DNA of 64,000 bases, taken from the NCBI GenBank assembly GCA_028289425.1, contig JANQPL010000003.1:62001-126000 (forward strand), given 5' to 3'. Each line of letters begins with the position of its first letter. Within the stretch, counting starts at the first letter, position 1. This stretch comes from Alphaproteobacteria bacterium (GTDB taxonomy: Bacteria; Pseudomonadota; Alphaproteobacteria; JANQMY01). This document shows, piece by piece, positions 55,552-64,000 of this stretch. The notes under the pieces are model-generated. The model was not told the DNA's origin, ran no database searches, and saw only the letters and a list, made by a program, of their open reading frames with translations. A program made the translations under genes and the position numbers.

Positions 55552-57180
55552 ATGGCGCACAACCCCTATGAAATGGATCTCGACAAGAACGACGCCAATC
55601 ACCAGGCCTTATCGCCCTTGTCGTTTCTGCGCCGCACCGCCACCGTCTTTCCCGACCACACCGCCGTCATTCACGGTCAGCAGCGGTACACTTATCGTGA
55701 ATTCTACGAGCGCGCCTGCCGGCTGGGCTCGGCCCTAAAGGCCCGCGGCATCGGCTTGGGCCATACGGTCGCGATGATCTGCCCGAACATTCCGCCCATG
55801 CTGGAAGCCCATTACGGCGTGCCCATGATCGGCGCCGTGATCAACACGATCAATTACCGGCTTGACGCGGCAGCGATCGCCTTCATCCTCGATCACGGGG
55901 AAGCCAAAGTGGTGATCGTCGATAAAGAGTTTTCCGCACTGGCTAAAGAGGCCCTGTCCTTGTGCGAAACCAAACCCTTGGTCATCGGTGTGGATGACCC
56001 AGAATATCCGGGCGGCGAACTGATCGGCGAGATGGACTACGAAGCGTTTATCGCCGACGGGGACCCGGACCTGGACTGGTCGCTGCCGGTGGACGAATGG
56101 CAGGCCATCGCTCTTAACTACACATCGGGAACCACCGGCAACCCGAAAGGCGTGGTGTACCACCATCGGGGGGCTTATCTGCTGGCCATGGGCAATGTGG
56201 TGACGGCCTCGATGCAGCAACATCCGACTTATTTGTGGACGCTGCCCATGTTCCACTGCAATGGTTGGTGTTTCACCTGGTCGCTCAGCGTGCTTGCGGG
56301 CACCCATGTGTGTTTGCGGCGGGTCGAGCCGGGGCCCATTTTCGACGCGCTGGCCGAGCACAAAGTGACCCATCTGTGCGGCGCCCCCATCGTCATGGGC
56401 ATGCTCGTCAATGCCACCGACGAAGAAAGAAAACCCCTGCCCCACACGGTCAATTTTTTCACCGCCGCGGCTCCGCCGCCTGCCGCGGTCATCGCCAAAA
56501 TCGAGGCACAGGGATTCTTTATTACCCATCTTTATGGCCTGACCGAAACCTATGGCCCTGCCGTGGTCAATGCCTGGCACCGGGAATGGGATTCGCTGCC
56601 CGATGACGAACGGGCGCGCGTAAAGGCGCGCCAGGGGGTTCCCTATGAAGTGCTGGAAAATCTATCCGTGCGGGACCCGGAAACCATGCAGCCCGTGCCC
56701 AAAGATGGCGAGACCATGGGCGAAGTGATGTTCCGCGGCAATGTGGTCATGAAAGGGTATTTGAAAAACCCGAAAGCAACCAAAGAAGCATTCGGCTATG
56801 GCTGGTTTCATTCGGGCGACTTGGGCGTGTGGCACCCGGACGGCTACATCCAGCTCAAAGACCGCTCGAAAGACATCATCATTTCCGGCGGCGAGAACAT
56901 TTCGTCCATCGAAGTGGAAGATACGCTGTACAAACACCCCTCGATCCAGGCGGCCGCCGTCGTGGCGCGGCCGGATGAAAAATGGGGCGAAACACCCGTT
57001 GCCTTTATCGAGACGAAGCCCGGCATAGAGGATTTGTCGGAGGAGGCGGTCATCGCGTTTTGCCGCGACAATCTTGCGCACTATAAATGTCCGCGCACTG
57101 TCGTGTTCGCGGAACTTCCCAAGACGTCAACGGGTAAGATCCAAAAATTTAAACTGCGGGACAAGGCGCGCGCTATGTAA
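55552..57180 (+). CDS. AMP-forming acyl-CoA synthetase
   Basis: 542 residues. AMP-binding motif YTSGTTGNPKGVVYHHRG, LYGLTETYGPAV, GYMKNPKATKEAF-like (here GYLKNPKATKEAF), YIQLKDRSKDIIISGGENIS and the C-terminal Lys in KTSTGKIQKF. Best fits medium-chain or aryl acyl-CoA ligases. Followed by a 73-bp gap to the DUF465 gene. Confidence 0.93.
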   Translation: MAHNPYEMDLDKNDANHQALSPLSFLRRTATVFPDHTAVIHGQQRYTYREFYERACRLGSALKARGIGLGHTVAMICPNIPPMLEAHYGVPMIGAVINTINYRLDAAAIAFILDHGEAKVVIVDKEFSALAKEALSLCETKPLVIGVDDPEYPGGELIGEMDYEAFIADGDPDLDWSLPVDEWQAIALNYTSGTTGNPKGVVYHHRGAYLLAMGNVVTASMQQHPTYLWTLPMFHCNGWCFTWSLSVLAGTHVCLRRVEPGPIFDALAEHKVTHLCGAPIVMGMLVNATDEERKPLPHTVNFFTAAAPPPAAVIAKIEAQGFFITHLYGLTETYGPAVVNAWHREWDSLPDDERARVKARQGVPYEVLENLSVRDPETMQPVPKDGETMGEVMFRGNVVMKGYLKNPKATKEAFGYGWFHSGDLGVWHPDGYIQLKDRSKDIIISGGENISSIEVEDTLYKHPSIQAAAVVARPDEKWGETPVAFIETKPGIEDLSEEAVIAFCRDNLAHYKCPRTVVFAELPKTSTGKIQKFKLRDKARAM

Positions 57181-57253
57181 ACGCACGGCCTTCCGTGCAC
57201 GGATTACCCGATCAGTACTGACTGTGAGTCTGGTTTAGAGGACCGACTTTAAG

Positions 57254-57430
57254 CTAATGGCGCGTTTCGTTTCGCAATCGTTCGAGTTCTTCTTTGAGGC
57301 GCAGTTTTTCCCGTTTCAGGGCGGATATCTGGAGATCATCTGAGCCGGGATTTTGCAGCTCGTTCTCGATCTGGATATCCAATTGTCTATGCTTTTCTTG
57401 AATTTCGGCAATATGCGCCTCTACGGCCAT
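57254..57430 (-). CDS. DUF465 (YdcH-like) small coiled-coil protein
   Basis: 58 residues, shorter than most ORF cutoffs: MAVEAHIAEIQEKHRQLDIQ then DDLQISALKREKLRLKEELE. DUF465 pattern with the K-x-x-x-L-x-L-K core. Divergent from a second DUF465 gene at 57863, a pairing common in alphaproteobacteria. Function unknown. Confidence 0.83.
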   Translation of the reverse strand: MAVEAHIAEIQEKHRQLDIQIENELQNPGSDDLQISALKREKLRLKEELERLRNETRH

Positions 57431-57862
57431 GCTTATCCTCCATTCTGATGAGCCATTATTAGAGCACCCTGACCGCTCCGTGTCATCCCCCCAAAACGCG
57501 GTTGAAAGAAAATTTTACAATGGTTGCCAGAAACAGAACGGCGCATTCCGTTCGCCAAAAATCGGCCGGTTTCAGCCATTTTTCGGAACAGCCGGGCCGA
57601 GAAACCTAGGGTTTTTGCGGTCCAATTAGATCCCTTACGGACAAAATTTGTGGCGTGCATTCCACCGGTCGATTTTGCCGAAAAGTTGAGCGATTAAGGT
57701 CACGCCGCGTTAAGCGTAGCGGTGCGCCCTGGAACGCGGCAGCCGGCAATTCGACCAGGTATTTCACCCTGAAATATGATATACTTTGCCAATTATCTCG
57801 CTGGCCCCTATTGACCAGACATTTGCGTTTGCGTGCTGATTCAAAAACCAACACATCATTCA
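57431..57862. other. 432-bp divergent intergenic region between the two DUF465 genes
   Basis: Must hold both DUF465 promoters. I see no coding region, repeat copy or clear hairpin. AT-rich stretches are AATATGATATACTTTGCC (57772-57789) and AGAAAATTTTACAATGG. Confidence 0.5.
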
Positions 57863-58069
57863 ATGATCGACGAGCGCGAAAAGGCCAAACAGGAACAGTT
57901 GACGCGATTGCGGCAGGAGCATCGGGATCTTGATGATGCCATCTCCGCCTTGGTTCAGTCCGGCAGTACGGACATGCTCCAAATACAGCGGCTCAAGAAA
58001 AAGAAGCTGATGTTGCGCGACGAAATCCAGCGCATTGAAGACGACATCGTTCCGGACATCATCGCCTAG
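57863..58069 (+). CDS. DUF465 (YdcH-like) small coiled-coil protein
   Basis: 68 residues, MIDEREKAKQEQLTRLRQEH then DAISALVQSGSTDMLQIQRL and KKKKLMLRDEIQRIEDDIVP. The start at ATG 57863 is preferred to the frame upstream. Convergent with the GGDEF gene. Confidence 0.85.
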   Translation: MIDEREKAKQEQLTRLRQEHRDLDDAISALVQSGSTDMLQIQRLKKKKLMLRDEIQRIEDDIVPDIIA

Positions 58070-58081
58070 AGCAAACCGGCT

Positions 58082-58804
58082 CTATTGGCTCTCTTTCATC
58101 GACTTTTTGTGCTGGTACATGTTCCGGTCGGCCTTGGCCATCGCCTCGGACGCGTCCTCGCCCGGCGTGAAAGCATAAAGCCCATAGGCGACCGAAAGCT
58201 GGAGCTTCTTACCTTCCCAGATCAACGGGTTGTTCTGAATGACCTGGGCCAGTGCTTCGGCTTTGCGCCGGGCCGCTTCTTCATTGGCGTTGGGCAGAAT
58301 AACCCCGAACTCATCGCCACCCAGCCGGCCCACCACGTCCGATTCGCGAACGTTGCGGATCAGCAAATCGCCCACATGCATGAGCACCGCATCGCCGGCC
58401 GCATGACCCAGTGAGTCGTTAATGGTCTTCAAATCGTTCAGATCCAAATACACGATGCTGGCCGGCATGCCATAGCGATCGGCAAACGAAATCAACCGTG
58501 TCAGCTCGCGCACAAAGGCGCGGCGATTGCGGACTGGCACGAGAGGGTCGTGGTCCGCATAGTGCTCCAGTTCTTCGATGCGCTGCTGAGCCAATTGGAT
58601 GTCCCGGCGCAGTGATTCCACCTCTGACATCAGTGTCATAATTGCATCGCGCACTTTGGGCGTCAGCTCGGCTTCCGGGATGCCCATGACGGAAGCGCTG
58701 TCCGGTATGGCTTGTGGCGCCGACATGCGCTGATAAGCACCGTTTTTTTGGGTGGGACGCACTGGGCGCACCGCGCCGACGGGCTTCGAATCGCCAACTT
58801 TCAT
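58082..58804 (-). CDS. Diguanylate cyclase (GGDEF domain)
   Basis: 240 residues from ATG 58804. N-terminal 70 residues unassigned with a short coiled coil (LMSEVESLRRDIQLAQQRIEELEHYADHD spans about 73-101), then a GGDEF domain: DPLVPVRNRRAFVREL, VYLDLNDLKTINDSLGH, I-site RESD followed five residues later by GGDEFG. Catalytic and inhibitory sites intact, so active c-di-GMP synthesis is expected. No sensor domain. Confidence 0.92.
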   Translation of the reverse strand: MKVGDSKPVGAVRPVRPTQKNGAYQRMSAPQAIPDSASVMGIPEAELTPKVRDAIMTLMSEVESLRRDIQLAQQRIEELEHYADHDPLVPVRNRRAFVRELTRLISFADRYGMPASIVYLDLNDLKTINDSLGHAAGDAVLMHVGDLLIRNVRESDVVGRLGGDEFGVILPNANEEAARRKAEALAQVIQNNPLIWEGKKLQLSVAYGLYAFTPGEDASEAMAKADRNMYQHKKSMKESQ

Positions 58805-58971
58805 GAGACCGATGACCTTCCCCCTTACTCGGGACCGACTATGGTCTGAAAAGGTAAACAAACATAAACCATATCGCCGGACGTCTGCGAATCGTTCACA
58901 CCGCAGTCTGTCTTGCTATATAGTGCGCGCTTTCCTTTTGGCTCTCAATGGGGCCCATTCCGGCATCTGAC

Positions 58972-59481
58972 ATGAACACAGCAAACGCTCTTGTCGCCAT
59001 TGCTATGGGTAGCCAGTCCGACTGGCCCACGCTTCACCATGCGGCAGCAATTCTTAACGAACTTCAAATTAGTTATGACAGCCGGATCGTTTCCGCCCAC
59101 CGGACCCCGGAGCGCCTGTTTGAATTCGCAAAAACGGCCAAAGACAAAGGGTTTCGGGTCATCATCGCCGGGGCCGGCGGTGCGGCCCATTTACCGGGCA
59201 TGATCGCGTCCCTCACACCGTTGCCGGTTTTGGGCGTGCCCATTCAGAGTAAGGCGCTGAGCGGTCTCGACAGCCTGTTGTCCATCGTGCAAATGCCCGG
59301 CGGCGTGCCCGTGGGGACGCTTGCCATCGGCGAAGCCGGGGCCAAAAACGCCGCCATTCTGGCGGCCTCCATTCTGGCGCTGGATGACGAAGCGCTGGCA
59401 GCGCGGCTGGACGCTTATCGGGCGGCCCAAACCGATGGGGTCGCCCAACATCCAGCCGGCATTCCGGACGAGAAGGCGTGA
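58972..59481 (+). CDS. purE: N5-carboxyaminoimidazole ribonucleotide mutase
   Basis: Moves the carboxyl group in purine synthesis. 169 residues from ATG 58972; an ATG at 58948 would add eight residues and both have weak ribosome sites. [45 protein letters not shown] and [13 protein letters not shown] match PurE class I. Its stop overlaps purK. Confidence 0.95.
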   Translation: MNTANALVAIAMGSQSDWPTLHHAAAILNELQISYDSRIVSAHRTPERLFEFAKTAKDKGFRVIIAGAGGAAHLPGMIASLTPLPVLGVPIQSKALSGLDSLLSIVQMPGGVPVGTLAIGEAGAKNAAILAASILALDDEALAARLDAYRAAQTDGVAQHPAGIPDEKA

Positions 59482-60602
59482 GCATGGTCCAGCGGGATTC
59501 GATCGCCCCAGGCGGCATTGTCGGCATTCTTGGTGGGGGGCAGCTTGGCCGGATGATCGCCATGGCGGCCGCCCGGCTGGGGTTCAAAACCCACATCTAT
59601 TGTCCGGAAGAAGATGCACCCGCCCGCCAGGTGGCCTATCAATGGACGGTGGGGGCTTATGAAGACATTCCCCGTCTAGAGGCCTTCGCGGCGTCCACCG
59701 ATGTTGTCACCTATGAATTCGAGAACATCCCCGCCGAAACGGCGAAGCTGCTGGCCAATAGAACGCTGGTGCGGCCGCACCCGGCCGCTCTCGAAATCGC
59801 GCAAGACCGGGAGCTGGAACGGAAATTCCTTACACGGATTGGTGTTCCGGTCAGCCCTTTCCATATTGTCAGTACACGGCAAGAACTTGACCGCGCGGTC
59901 GATGCGATCACTCTGCCGGCGGTGCTCAAGACCCGGCGGGGCGGTTATGACGGCAAAGGCCAGGCCGTACTGCGCAAGGCCGCGGATGCCGACAGCGCCT
60001 GGGAGGCCGTTGCCGGGGCGCCCTCTATTCTCGAAAAATTCGTACCGTTCAAAAAGGAAATCTCGGTCATCATCGGCCGTGGGCAAGATGGCCAATACGC
60101 GGCCTTCGATCCATCGGAAAACCGCCATCGGGATCATATCCTACATCAATCATTGGTGCCCTGCGACGAGCCGGAACCCACCATGGTCGCCGCCCATCAG
60201 CACGCGATTCGCATCGCCGAGGCGCTGGACTATGTGGGCATCATGGCCATCGAAATGTTTGTCCTGGAGGACGGCGCGCTTGATCCGCTGATGATCAATG
60301 AGATAGCGCCCCGTGTGCACAATTCCGGCCACTGGACGATCGATGCCTGCCATGTGAGCCAGTTCGAGCAGCACATCCGGGCGATCTGCGGCTGGCCGCT
60401 GGGGACCAGTGCGCGGCATTCGGATGCGCTGATGCAGAATCTGATTGGGGACGAAGTGCTCGAATGGCGCACCTTCATGACAAATCCCCAACTCTGTCTG
60501 CATCTCTACGGCAAAAACCCACCGCGTCCGGGTCGCAAGATGGGGCACTTCACCCGGCTCTTACCGCTGGGAACCAGTCGTTCGCAAATAAACTCGGGCT
60601 AG
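59478..60602 (+). CDS. purK: N5-carboxyaminoimidazole ribonucleotide synthase
   Basis: ATP-grasp enzyme, 374 residues. [69 protein letters not shown]. The GTG start overlaps the purE stop by 4 bp; an ATG two codons inside is the alternative. Ends [11 protein letters not shown]. Confidence 0.95.
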   Translation: MSMVQRDSIAPGGIVGILGGGQLGRMIAMAAARLGFKTHIYCPEEDAPARQVAYQWTVGAYEDIPRLEAFAASTDVVTYEFENIPAETAKLLANRTLVRPHPAALEIAQDRELERKFLTRIGVPVSPFHIVSTRQELDRAVDAITLPAVLKTRRGGYDGKGQAVLRKAADADSAWEAVAGAPSILEKFVPFKKEISVIIGRGQDGQYAAFDPSENRHRDHILHQSLVPCDEPEPTMVAAHQHAIRIAEALDYVGIMAIEMFVLEDGALDPLMINEIAPRVHNSGHWTIDACHVSQFEQHIRAICGWPLGTSARHSDALMQNLIGDEVLEWRTFMTNPQLCLHLYGKNPPRPGRKMGHFTRLLPLGTSRSQINSG

Positions 60603-60821
60603 CCAAAAAATATTTGCAAAGTTGTAGAATAATTACTTGAAAAAAACTCTGCGGCAGTGCAACATTTTTAGGTATTTCTCTACCGAAATACTTGCTTCTA
60701 CTTAACTTGAAACATGACTGGGGCCGCCCTTCTCGCTGGGACTGGGGCGCTATTGCCAAAAGATAGGGGATGTTGGCTGGGGCTGGGCGGAAACGCCTCG
60801 CGATCAAGTCGCGATACAATA
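60603..60821. other. AT-rich gap between purK and the HTH gene
   Basis: The first 115 bases are much more AT-rich than the neighbours and contain the inverted repeat GTATTTC-tctac-CGAAATAC (60674-60692). The remainder is GC-rich and noncoding. Likely a regulatory region for the HTH gene, perhaps acquired. Confidence 0.4.
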
Positions 60822-60827
60822 ATGGGT

Positions 60828-61004
60828 ATGCTCGAACAACCACTTATGACGGTTCACGAAACGGCCGAGAAATTAAGGGTAAAAGAAAGCACTGTGCGGT
60901 CGTGGATCCGCGAAAAGAAATTACGCGCCATCAAATTCGGGCGCGAATGGCGAATCACAGTGGTGGATCTGGAAAAGTTCCTGAACGAAAACGCTAACAA
61001 ATAG
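60828..61004 (+). CDS. Excisionase-family (MerR-like) HTH protein
   Basis: 58 residues: MLEQPLMTVHETAEKLRVKE then TVRSWIREKKLRAIKFGREW and RITVVDLEKFLNENANK. HTH_17/excisionase (AlpA/Xis-like) winged helix, one domain. An ATG at 60822 adds two residues. No integrase or prophage genes lie near, so it is probably a chromosomal regulator of unknown target. Confidence 0.87.
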   Translation: MLEQPLMTVHETAEKLRVKESTVRSWIREKKLRAIKFGREWRITVVDLEKFLNENANK

Positions 61005-61010
61005 ACCGTT

Positions 61011-61667
61011 CTAGAACCGGCGGGCGGGATACCGCAGTGCTCCCAACAGCGATGCCGGGGATGGCAGACGGTCCGTGACACCGCGCACGCCGGCTTTGAT
61101 CTTCTCGATCTGCATCACATCAGCGATGCGCCGATCTAGGAACGACCAGGTTTTTTCGAACCCCTCACTTCGATCATCGAACCAAATCAACAGCACTGAG
61201 GCGTAGACGCCCGCCAAGATGGCGCGCTTTGTGTAGAAGTTGAAATCCGTCGAGGTATCGCCGATCCCGTTCCAAATCGCGTCGACCGTGCGGTAGAGCG
61301 CCTGTGTGCCAAGGGGCGCGTAAAACGGCAGCGAAAACAAGGCGGCGGCGCGGCGGCCTGCTTCGCGATATTCTGCCATCAACTCGATCCGTGTACGTAC
61401 TGCATAGGTGACACGCTCGCGCACCCGCATGCTGGCTAAATCCACAGCCTCTATTTTCTTGAGGAAGGCCTGATCGAGCTGTTTCGAATAGTGCATGACC
61501 GCATCGACTTCACCGCCGGGAAAGATGACCCGCAACAACGATGCATCGATATCGGCTTCTTTTGCCGCCTCTTTCATGGTGCGGCTGCTCCAGCCGTCGA
61601 AGGGCACGTTGGGCAACATTTTTTCGACGATGGTGTCCCGTAGTTTTTCTGCTTTTTTCGCGTCCAT
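61011..61667 (-). CDS. COQ9 family protein
   Basis: 218 residues. COQ9 binds isoprenoid lipids and supports ubiquinone synthesis. Seen: TMKEAAKEADIDASLLRVIFPGG and SMRVRERVTYAVRTRIEL, and YRTVDAIWNGIGDTSTDFNFYTKRAILAGVYASVLLIWFDDRSEG across 125-170 (helical bundle with the membrane-inserting region). 12 bp downstream of def on the same strand. Confidence 0.92.
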   Translation of the reverse strand: MDAKKAEKLRDTIVEKMLPNVPFDGWSSRTMKEAAKEADIDASLLRVIFPGGEVDAVMHYSKQLDQAFLKKIEAVDLASMRVRERVTYAVRTRIELMAEYREAGRRAAALFSLPFYAPLGTQALYRTVDAIWNGIGDTSTDFNFYTKRAILAGVYASVLLIWFDDRSEGFEKTWSFLDRRIADVMQIEKIKAGVRGVTDRLPSPASLLGALRYPARRF

Positions 61668-61679
61668 GTCGCGCTCCTA

Positions 61680-62252
61680 TTATTGGGCTGAGCCGTCGGC
61701 TGCCTGCTGTTGCGCCTCTACCAAGTGTTTGAACTCGGAATCAAAAACCAGTTTTGAAAGGTCGTCCATCCGCTGTGGATACAATATGCCATCCAAATGA
61801 TCGCATTCGTGTAACACAACGCGAGCATGAAAGCCCCGCGCCTGCCGCGCAATACGCTGGCCGCTAAGATCGTATCCGCTATAGGAGAGTTTGAGCGGAC
61901 GGGGCACGAGCCCACGAAGGCCCGGCACGGACAGGCATCCCTCCCAACCATTCTCGTGGTCTTGGGTTTCGATCGAGATTTCGGGGTTAATCAACACGGT
62001 CAACGGAGCGGTTTCGTCATAGCCTTCTTCGCCGTCCGGATTAAGCGCTGCTTCGGGCGGCGCCTGAAAGATCACGATGCGCTTCGACTCGTAGACCTGC
62101 GGGGCCGCAAGCCCTGCCCCGTCCGCATCGATCATGGTTTCGATCATATCTTCCACCAGCAAGCGCACGTCCGGCGCCGTGGGATCGGCGACGGGGTCCG
62201 CAACTTTTCGCAGGATGGGATGCCCCATGCGGGCAATTTTTCTAATGGCCAT
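61680..62252 (-). CDS. def: Peptide deformylase
   Basis: Removes the N-formyl group from new proteins. ATG at 62252 gives MAIRKIARMGHPILRKVADP and 190 residues. Motif 1 GAGLAAPQV, motif 2 EGCLSVPG with the metal Cys, motif 3 HECDHLDG. The upstream 41-codon extension is not family-like. Confidence 0.95.
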   Translation of the reverse strand: MAIRKIARMGHPILRKVADPVADPTAPDVRLLVEDMIETMIDADGAGLAAPQVYESKRIVIFQAPPEAALNPDGEEGYDETAPLTVLINPEISIETQDHENGWEGCLSVPGLRGLVPRPLKLSYSGYDLSGQRIARQARGFHARVVLHECDHLDGILYPQRMDDLSKLVFDSEFKHLVEAQQQAADGSAQ

Positions 62253-62416
62253 GACAGCAATATGGAAAGCACATGGCAGCCTGTAAAGTCGCTCAAGACA
62301 CCAATTCTTAAGGATATCCGCGGCCATATCTGCGTCGTATTGCCCCAAAAAGCGCGATAATCGGTACCCCAGCATCTGGACACGGAGCCCACGCTCTGTT
62401 ACACACTCGCGCTCCG

Positions 62417-62448
62417 GCCGGACTCGTTCCGGCTTTATTTTGTTGTTT
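62417..62448 (+). terminator. Possible attenuator hairpin before rpsU
   Basis: GCCGGA-ctcgt-TCCGGC then TTTATTTTGTTGTTT, 18 bp before the rpsU start. A 6-bp stem with a T-rich tail in the leader of a ribosomal protein gene could be a regulatory structure or the end of an upstream transcript. Confidence 0.4.
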
Positions 62449-62465
62449 GGCTAAAGAGGTGCCTC

Positions 62466-62684
62466 TTGCAGATTGTCGTTCGAGATAACAACGTGGACCA
62501 AGCGCTCAAGGCGTTGAAGAAGAAGATGCAGCGCGAAGGGATTTTCCGCGAGATGAAACTCCGCAATCACTACGAGAAGCCTTCTGAAAAGCGCGCCCGC
62601 GAAAAGGCCGAAGCCATTCGCCGGTCACGCAAATTGGCCCGCAAACGGGCGCAGCGCGAAGGCATGCTGCCGGGCCGTAAATAG
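62466..62684 (+). CDS. rpsU: 30S ribosomal protein S21
   Basis: 72 residues: [20 protein letters not shown] then [20 protein letters not shown] and a basic C-terminus. The start is TTG, unusual for a highly expressed ribosomal gene, with AGAGGTG before it; no in-frame ATG lies nearby. Confidence 0.95.
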   Translation: MQIVVRDNNVDQALKALKKKMQREGIFREMKLRNHYEKPSEKRAREKAEAIRRSRKLARKRAQREGMLPGRK

Positions 62685-62705
62685 GCCAAACCACAATCAA
62701 GAAAC

Positions 62706-62731
62706 AGGCGGGATTTTCTCCCGCCTTTTTT
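62706..62731 (+). terminator. Intrinsic terminator of rpsU
   Basis: Stem AGGCGGGA with TCCCGCCT (5-base TTTTC loop) and six T, 22 bp after the stop. Confidence 0.85.
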
Positions 62732-62776
62732 GTGCCGCGCGCAGGGCGGCGCCTGGAGCAAGTCTGACCTAGAGCG

Positions 62777-64000
62777 TCAGAACGACTTTACGATTTCCTC
62801 GACCATCTTCTTGGCGTCCGAGAACAACATCATGGTGTTGTCGCGGAAGAAAAGTTCATTTTCCACGCCCGCATAACCGGAGCCCATGCCGCGCTTGACG
62901 AACAACACGGTCTGCGCGCGCTCCACATCCAAGATCGGCATACCGAAGATCGGACTTTGGGGATCGGTTTTGGCGGACGGGTTTGTCACGTCGTTCGCAC
63001 CGATCACAAATGCCACGTCGGCTTGAGAAAATTCGCTGTTGATGTCTTCCAGCTCGAAGACTTCGTCATACGGCACGTTGGCTTCGGCCAGCAGCACGTT
63101 CATGTGGCCGGGCATGCGGCCCGCCACCGGGTGAATGGCATAGGACACCTTCACGCCTTCGGCTTTCAGACTGTCGGCCATTTCCCGCAAGGCATGTTGG
63201 GCTTGCGCCACGGCCATGCCGTAACCGGGCACGATGATGACGGAGCTTGCGTTCTTCATGATGAAGGCCGCATCGTCCGCACTGCCCTGCTTGATGGGCC
63301 GCGATTCCACCACGCCGCCCTCGGGCCCCGCCGTTTCGCCGCCGAAGCCGCCCAGGATCACGTTAAAGAAGGAGCGGTTCATCCCCTTACACATGATGTA
63401 GGACAGGATGGCGCCGGAGGATCCCACCAGGGCGCCGGTAATGATCAGCGCGATGTTTTCCAAGGTGAAGCCAATGCCTGCTGCCGCCCAACCGGAATAA
63501 GAGTTGAGCATCGAGACGACGACCGGCATGTCCGCGCCACCGATCGGAATAATAATCAGTACGCCAATCAGAAATGCCAGCAAGGTCAACGCCCAAAACG
63601 CCGAATGGCTTTCCGTCATGCAGAAGTAAGTGATCAGCCCCAACATCACCAAGCCGATCAGAGCGTTCAGGGGATGCTGAAAGGGGAAAACCGTCGGCGC
63701 GCCGGAAACCAGGCCCTGAAGCTTGGTGAAGGCCACAATGGACCCGGTGAAAGTAATCGCGCCGATGGCAACGCCCAGCGCCATTTCAATCTTACTGGCA
63801 AGTTTCAGAGCGCCCACACTGCCGATACCATACGCCTCCGGCGCATAGAGGGCTGCCGCCGCCACCAATACCGCCGCCAAGCCCACCAGGCTGTGGAAGG
63901 CGGCTACCAATTGGGGCATGGCCGTCATGGCGATGCGCTGGGCGATGACCGCCCCGATGCTGCCGCCAATCAAACCGCCGCCGATAATCATGCCCCAGGT
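62777..64000 (-). CDS. pntB: NAD(P) transhydrogenase subunit beta, C-terminal part (cut by window edge)
   Basis: Inner-membrane proton-translocating transhydrogenase subunit. The first Met seen (63991) is internal; the frame is open to the window end. Several membrane helices ([39 protein letters not shown]) and the NADP domain: [37 protein letters not shown] and [20 protein letters not shown]. Ends in MVEEIVKSF. About 408 residues are visible. Confidence 0.95.
   Translation of the reverse strand, partial: TWGMIIGGGLIGGSIGAVIAQRIAMTAMPQLVAAFHSLVGLAAVLVAAAALYAPEAYGIGSVGALKLASKIEMALGVAIGAITFTGSIVAFTKLQGLVSGAPTVFPFQHPLNALIGLVMLGLITYFCMTESHSAFWALTLLAFLIGVLIIIPIGGADMPVVVSMLNSYSGWAAAGIGFTLENIALIITGALVGSSGAILSYIMCKGMNRSFFNVILGGFGGETAGPEGGVVESRPIKQGSADDAAFIMKNASSVIIVPGYGMAVAQAQHALREMADSLKAEGVKVSYAIHPVAGRMPGHMNVLLAEANVPYDEVFELEDINSEFSQADVAFVIGANDVTNPSAKTDPQSPIFGMPILDVERAQTVLFVKRGMGSGYAGVENELFFRDNTMMLFSDAKKMVEEIVKSF

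Noticed and set aside
60828-61004. Prophage or integrative element
   Set aside because: Only a single excisionase-like HTH is present; no integrase, attachment repeats or phage genes flank it.
1-64000. CRISPR arrays, tRNA or rRNA genes
   Set aside because: Read-through of the gaps found no regularly spaced direct repeats, no cloverleaf-like sequence and no rRNA signature.

Overview
The window is about 64 kb of chromosome from an alphaproteobacterium of moderately high GC. Lineage markers are RcdA (DUF1465), TrcR (DUF1013), a COQ9 protein, paired DUF465 genes, a fthC-6S RNA-zapA block and paired GANTC sites. The gene set (P450, Rieske oxygenase, GMC dehydrogenase, acyl-CoA ligase) and a Sul-like folP fit a Rhodobiaceae/Parvibaculum-type hydrocarbon or terpenoid degrader; that placement is inference. 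No tRNA, rRNA, CRISPR array, insertion sequence or prophage was recognised.

Region 1 (1-16.2 kb) is housekeeping, nearly all on the minus strand: ftsH-folP-glmM, tilS, the cell-envelope Tol-Pal operon (ybgC-tolQRAB-pal-cpoB), ruvCAB, yebC, a TIGR00282 phosphoesterase, fthC, 6S RNA and zapA. The folP product has the residue signature of mobile sulfonamide-resistance Sul enzymes although it sits at the normal folP locus.

Region 2 (16.4-29 kb) holds tkt-gap-pgk-thiE, a bufferin-type copper RiPP operon (bufA-bufB-bufC-DoxX, with an internal terminator and a YHS protein upstream), then efp, suhB and a MotA/MotB-like channel pair.

Region 3 (29-41.4 kb) is a catabolic island: GMC alcohol dehydrogenase, a paraoxonase-type lactonase, an MsbA-like exporter, a TetR regulator, a limonene-epoxide-hydrolase-type enzyme, a PaaI thioesterase, a P450, a Rieske oxygenase, an SRPBCC protein, an SDR, a SnoaL-fold protein and a PD40 protein. 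One palindrome type (GAAC-N2-GTTC) lies at the tetR/epoxide-hydrolase junction and twice in front of the P450, so one TetR regulon is likely.

Region 4 (41.4-49.2 kb) is an iron-acquisition island: PKHD hydroxylase, a lipoprotein, an unknown 172-residue protein, an MFS transporter, two ABC half-transporters of YbtPQ/IrtAB type and a haem-degrading-type monooxygenase. Three near-identical 15-bp Fur-type sites sit at its promoters.

Region 5 (49.2-64 kb) returns to core genes: rpmE, rcdA, a candidate small RNA, DUF429, DUF1192, quinone oxidoreductase, trcR, SDR, TauE/SafE exporter, acyl-CoA ligase, two DUF465 genes, a diguanylate cyclase, purEK, an HTH protein, COQ9, peptide deformylase, rpsU and truncated pntB. 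Two families of palindromic intergenic repeats are scattered through the window; one is a hairpin with a KpnI-like centre whose arms co-vary between three copies.
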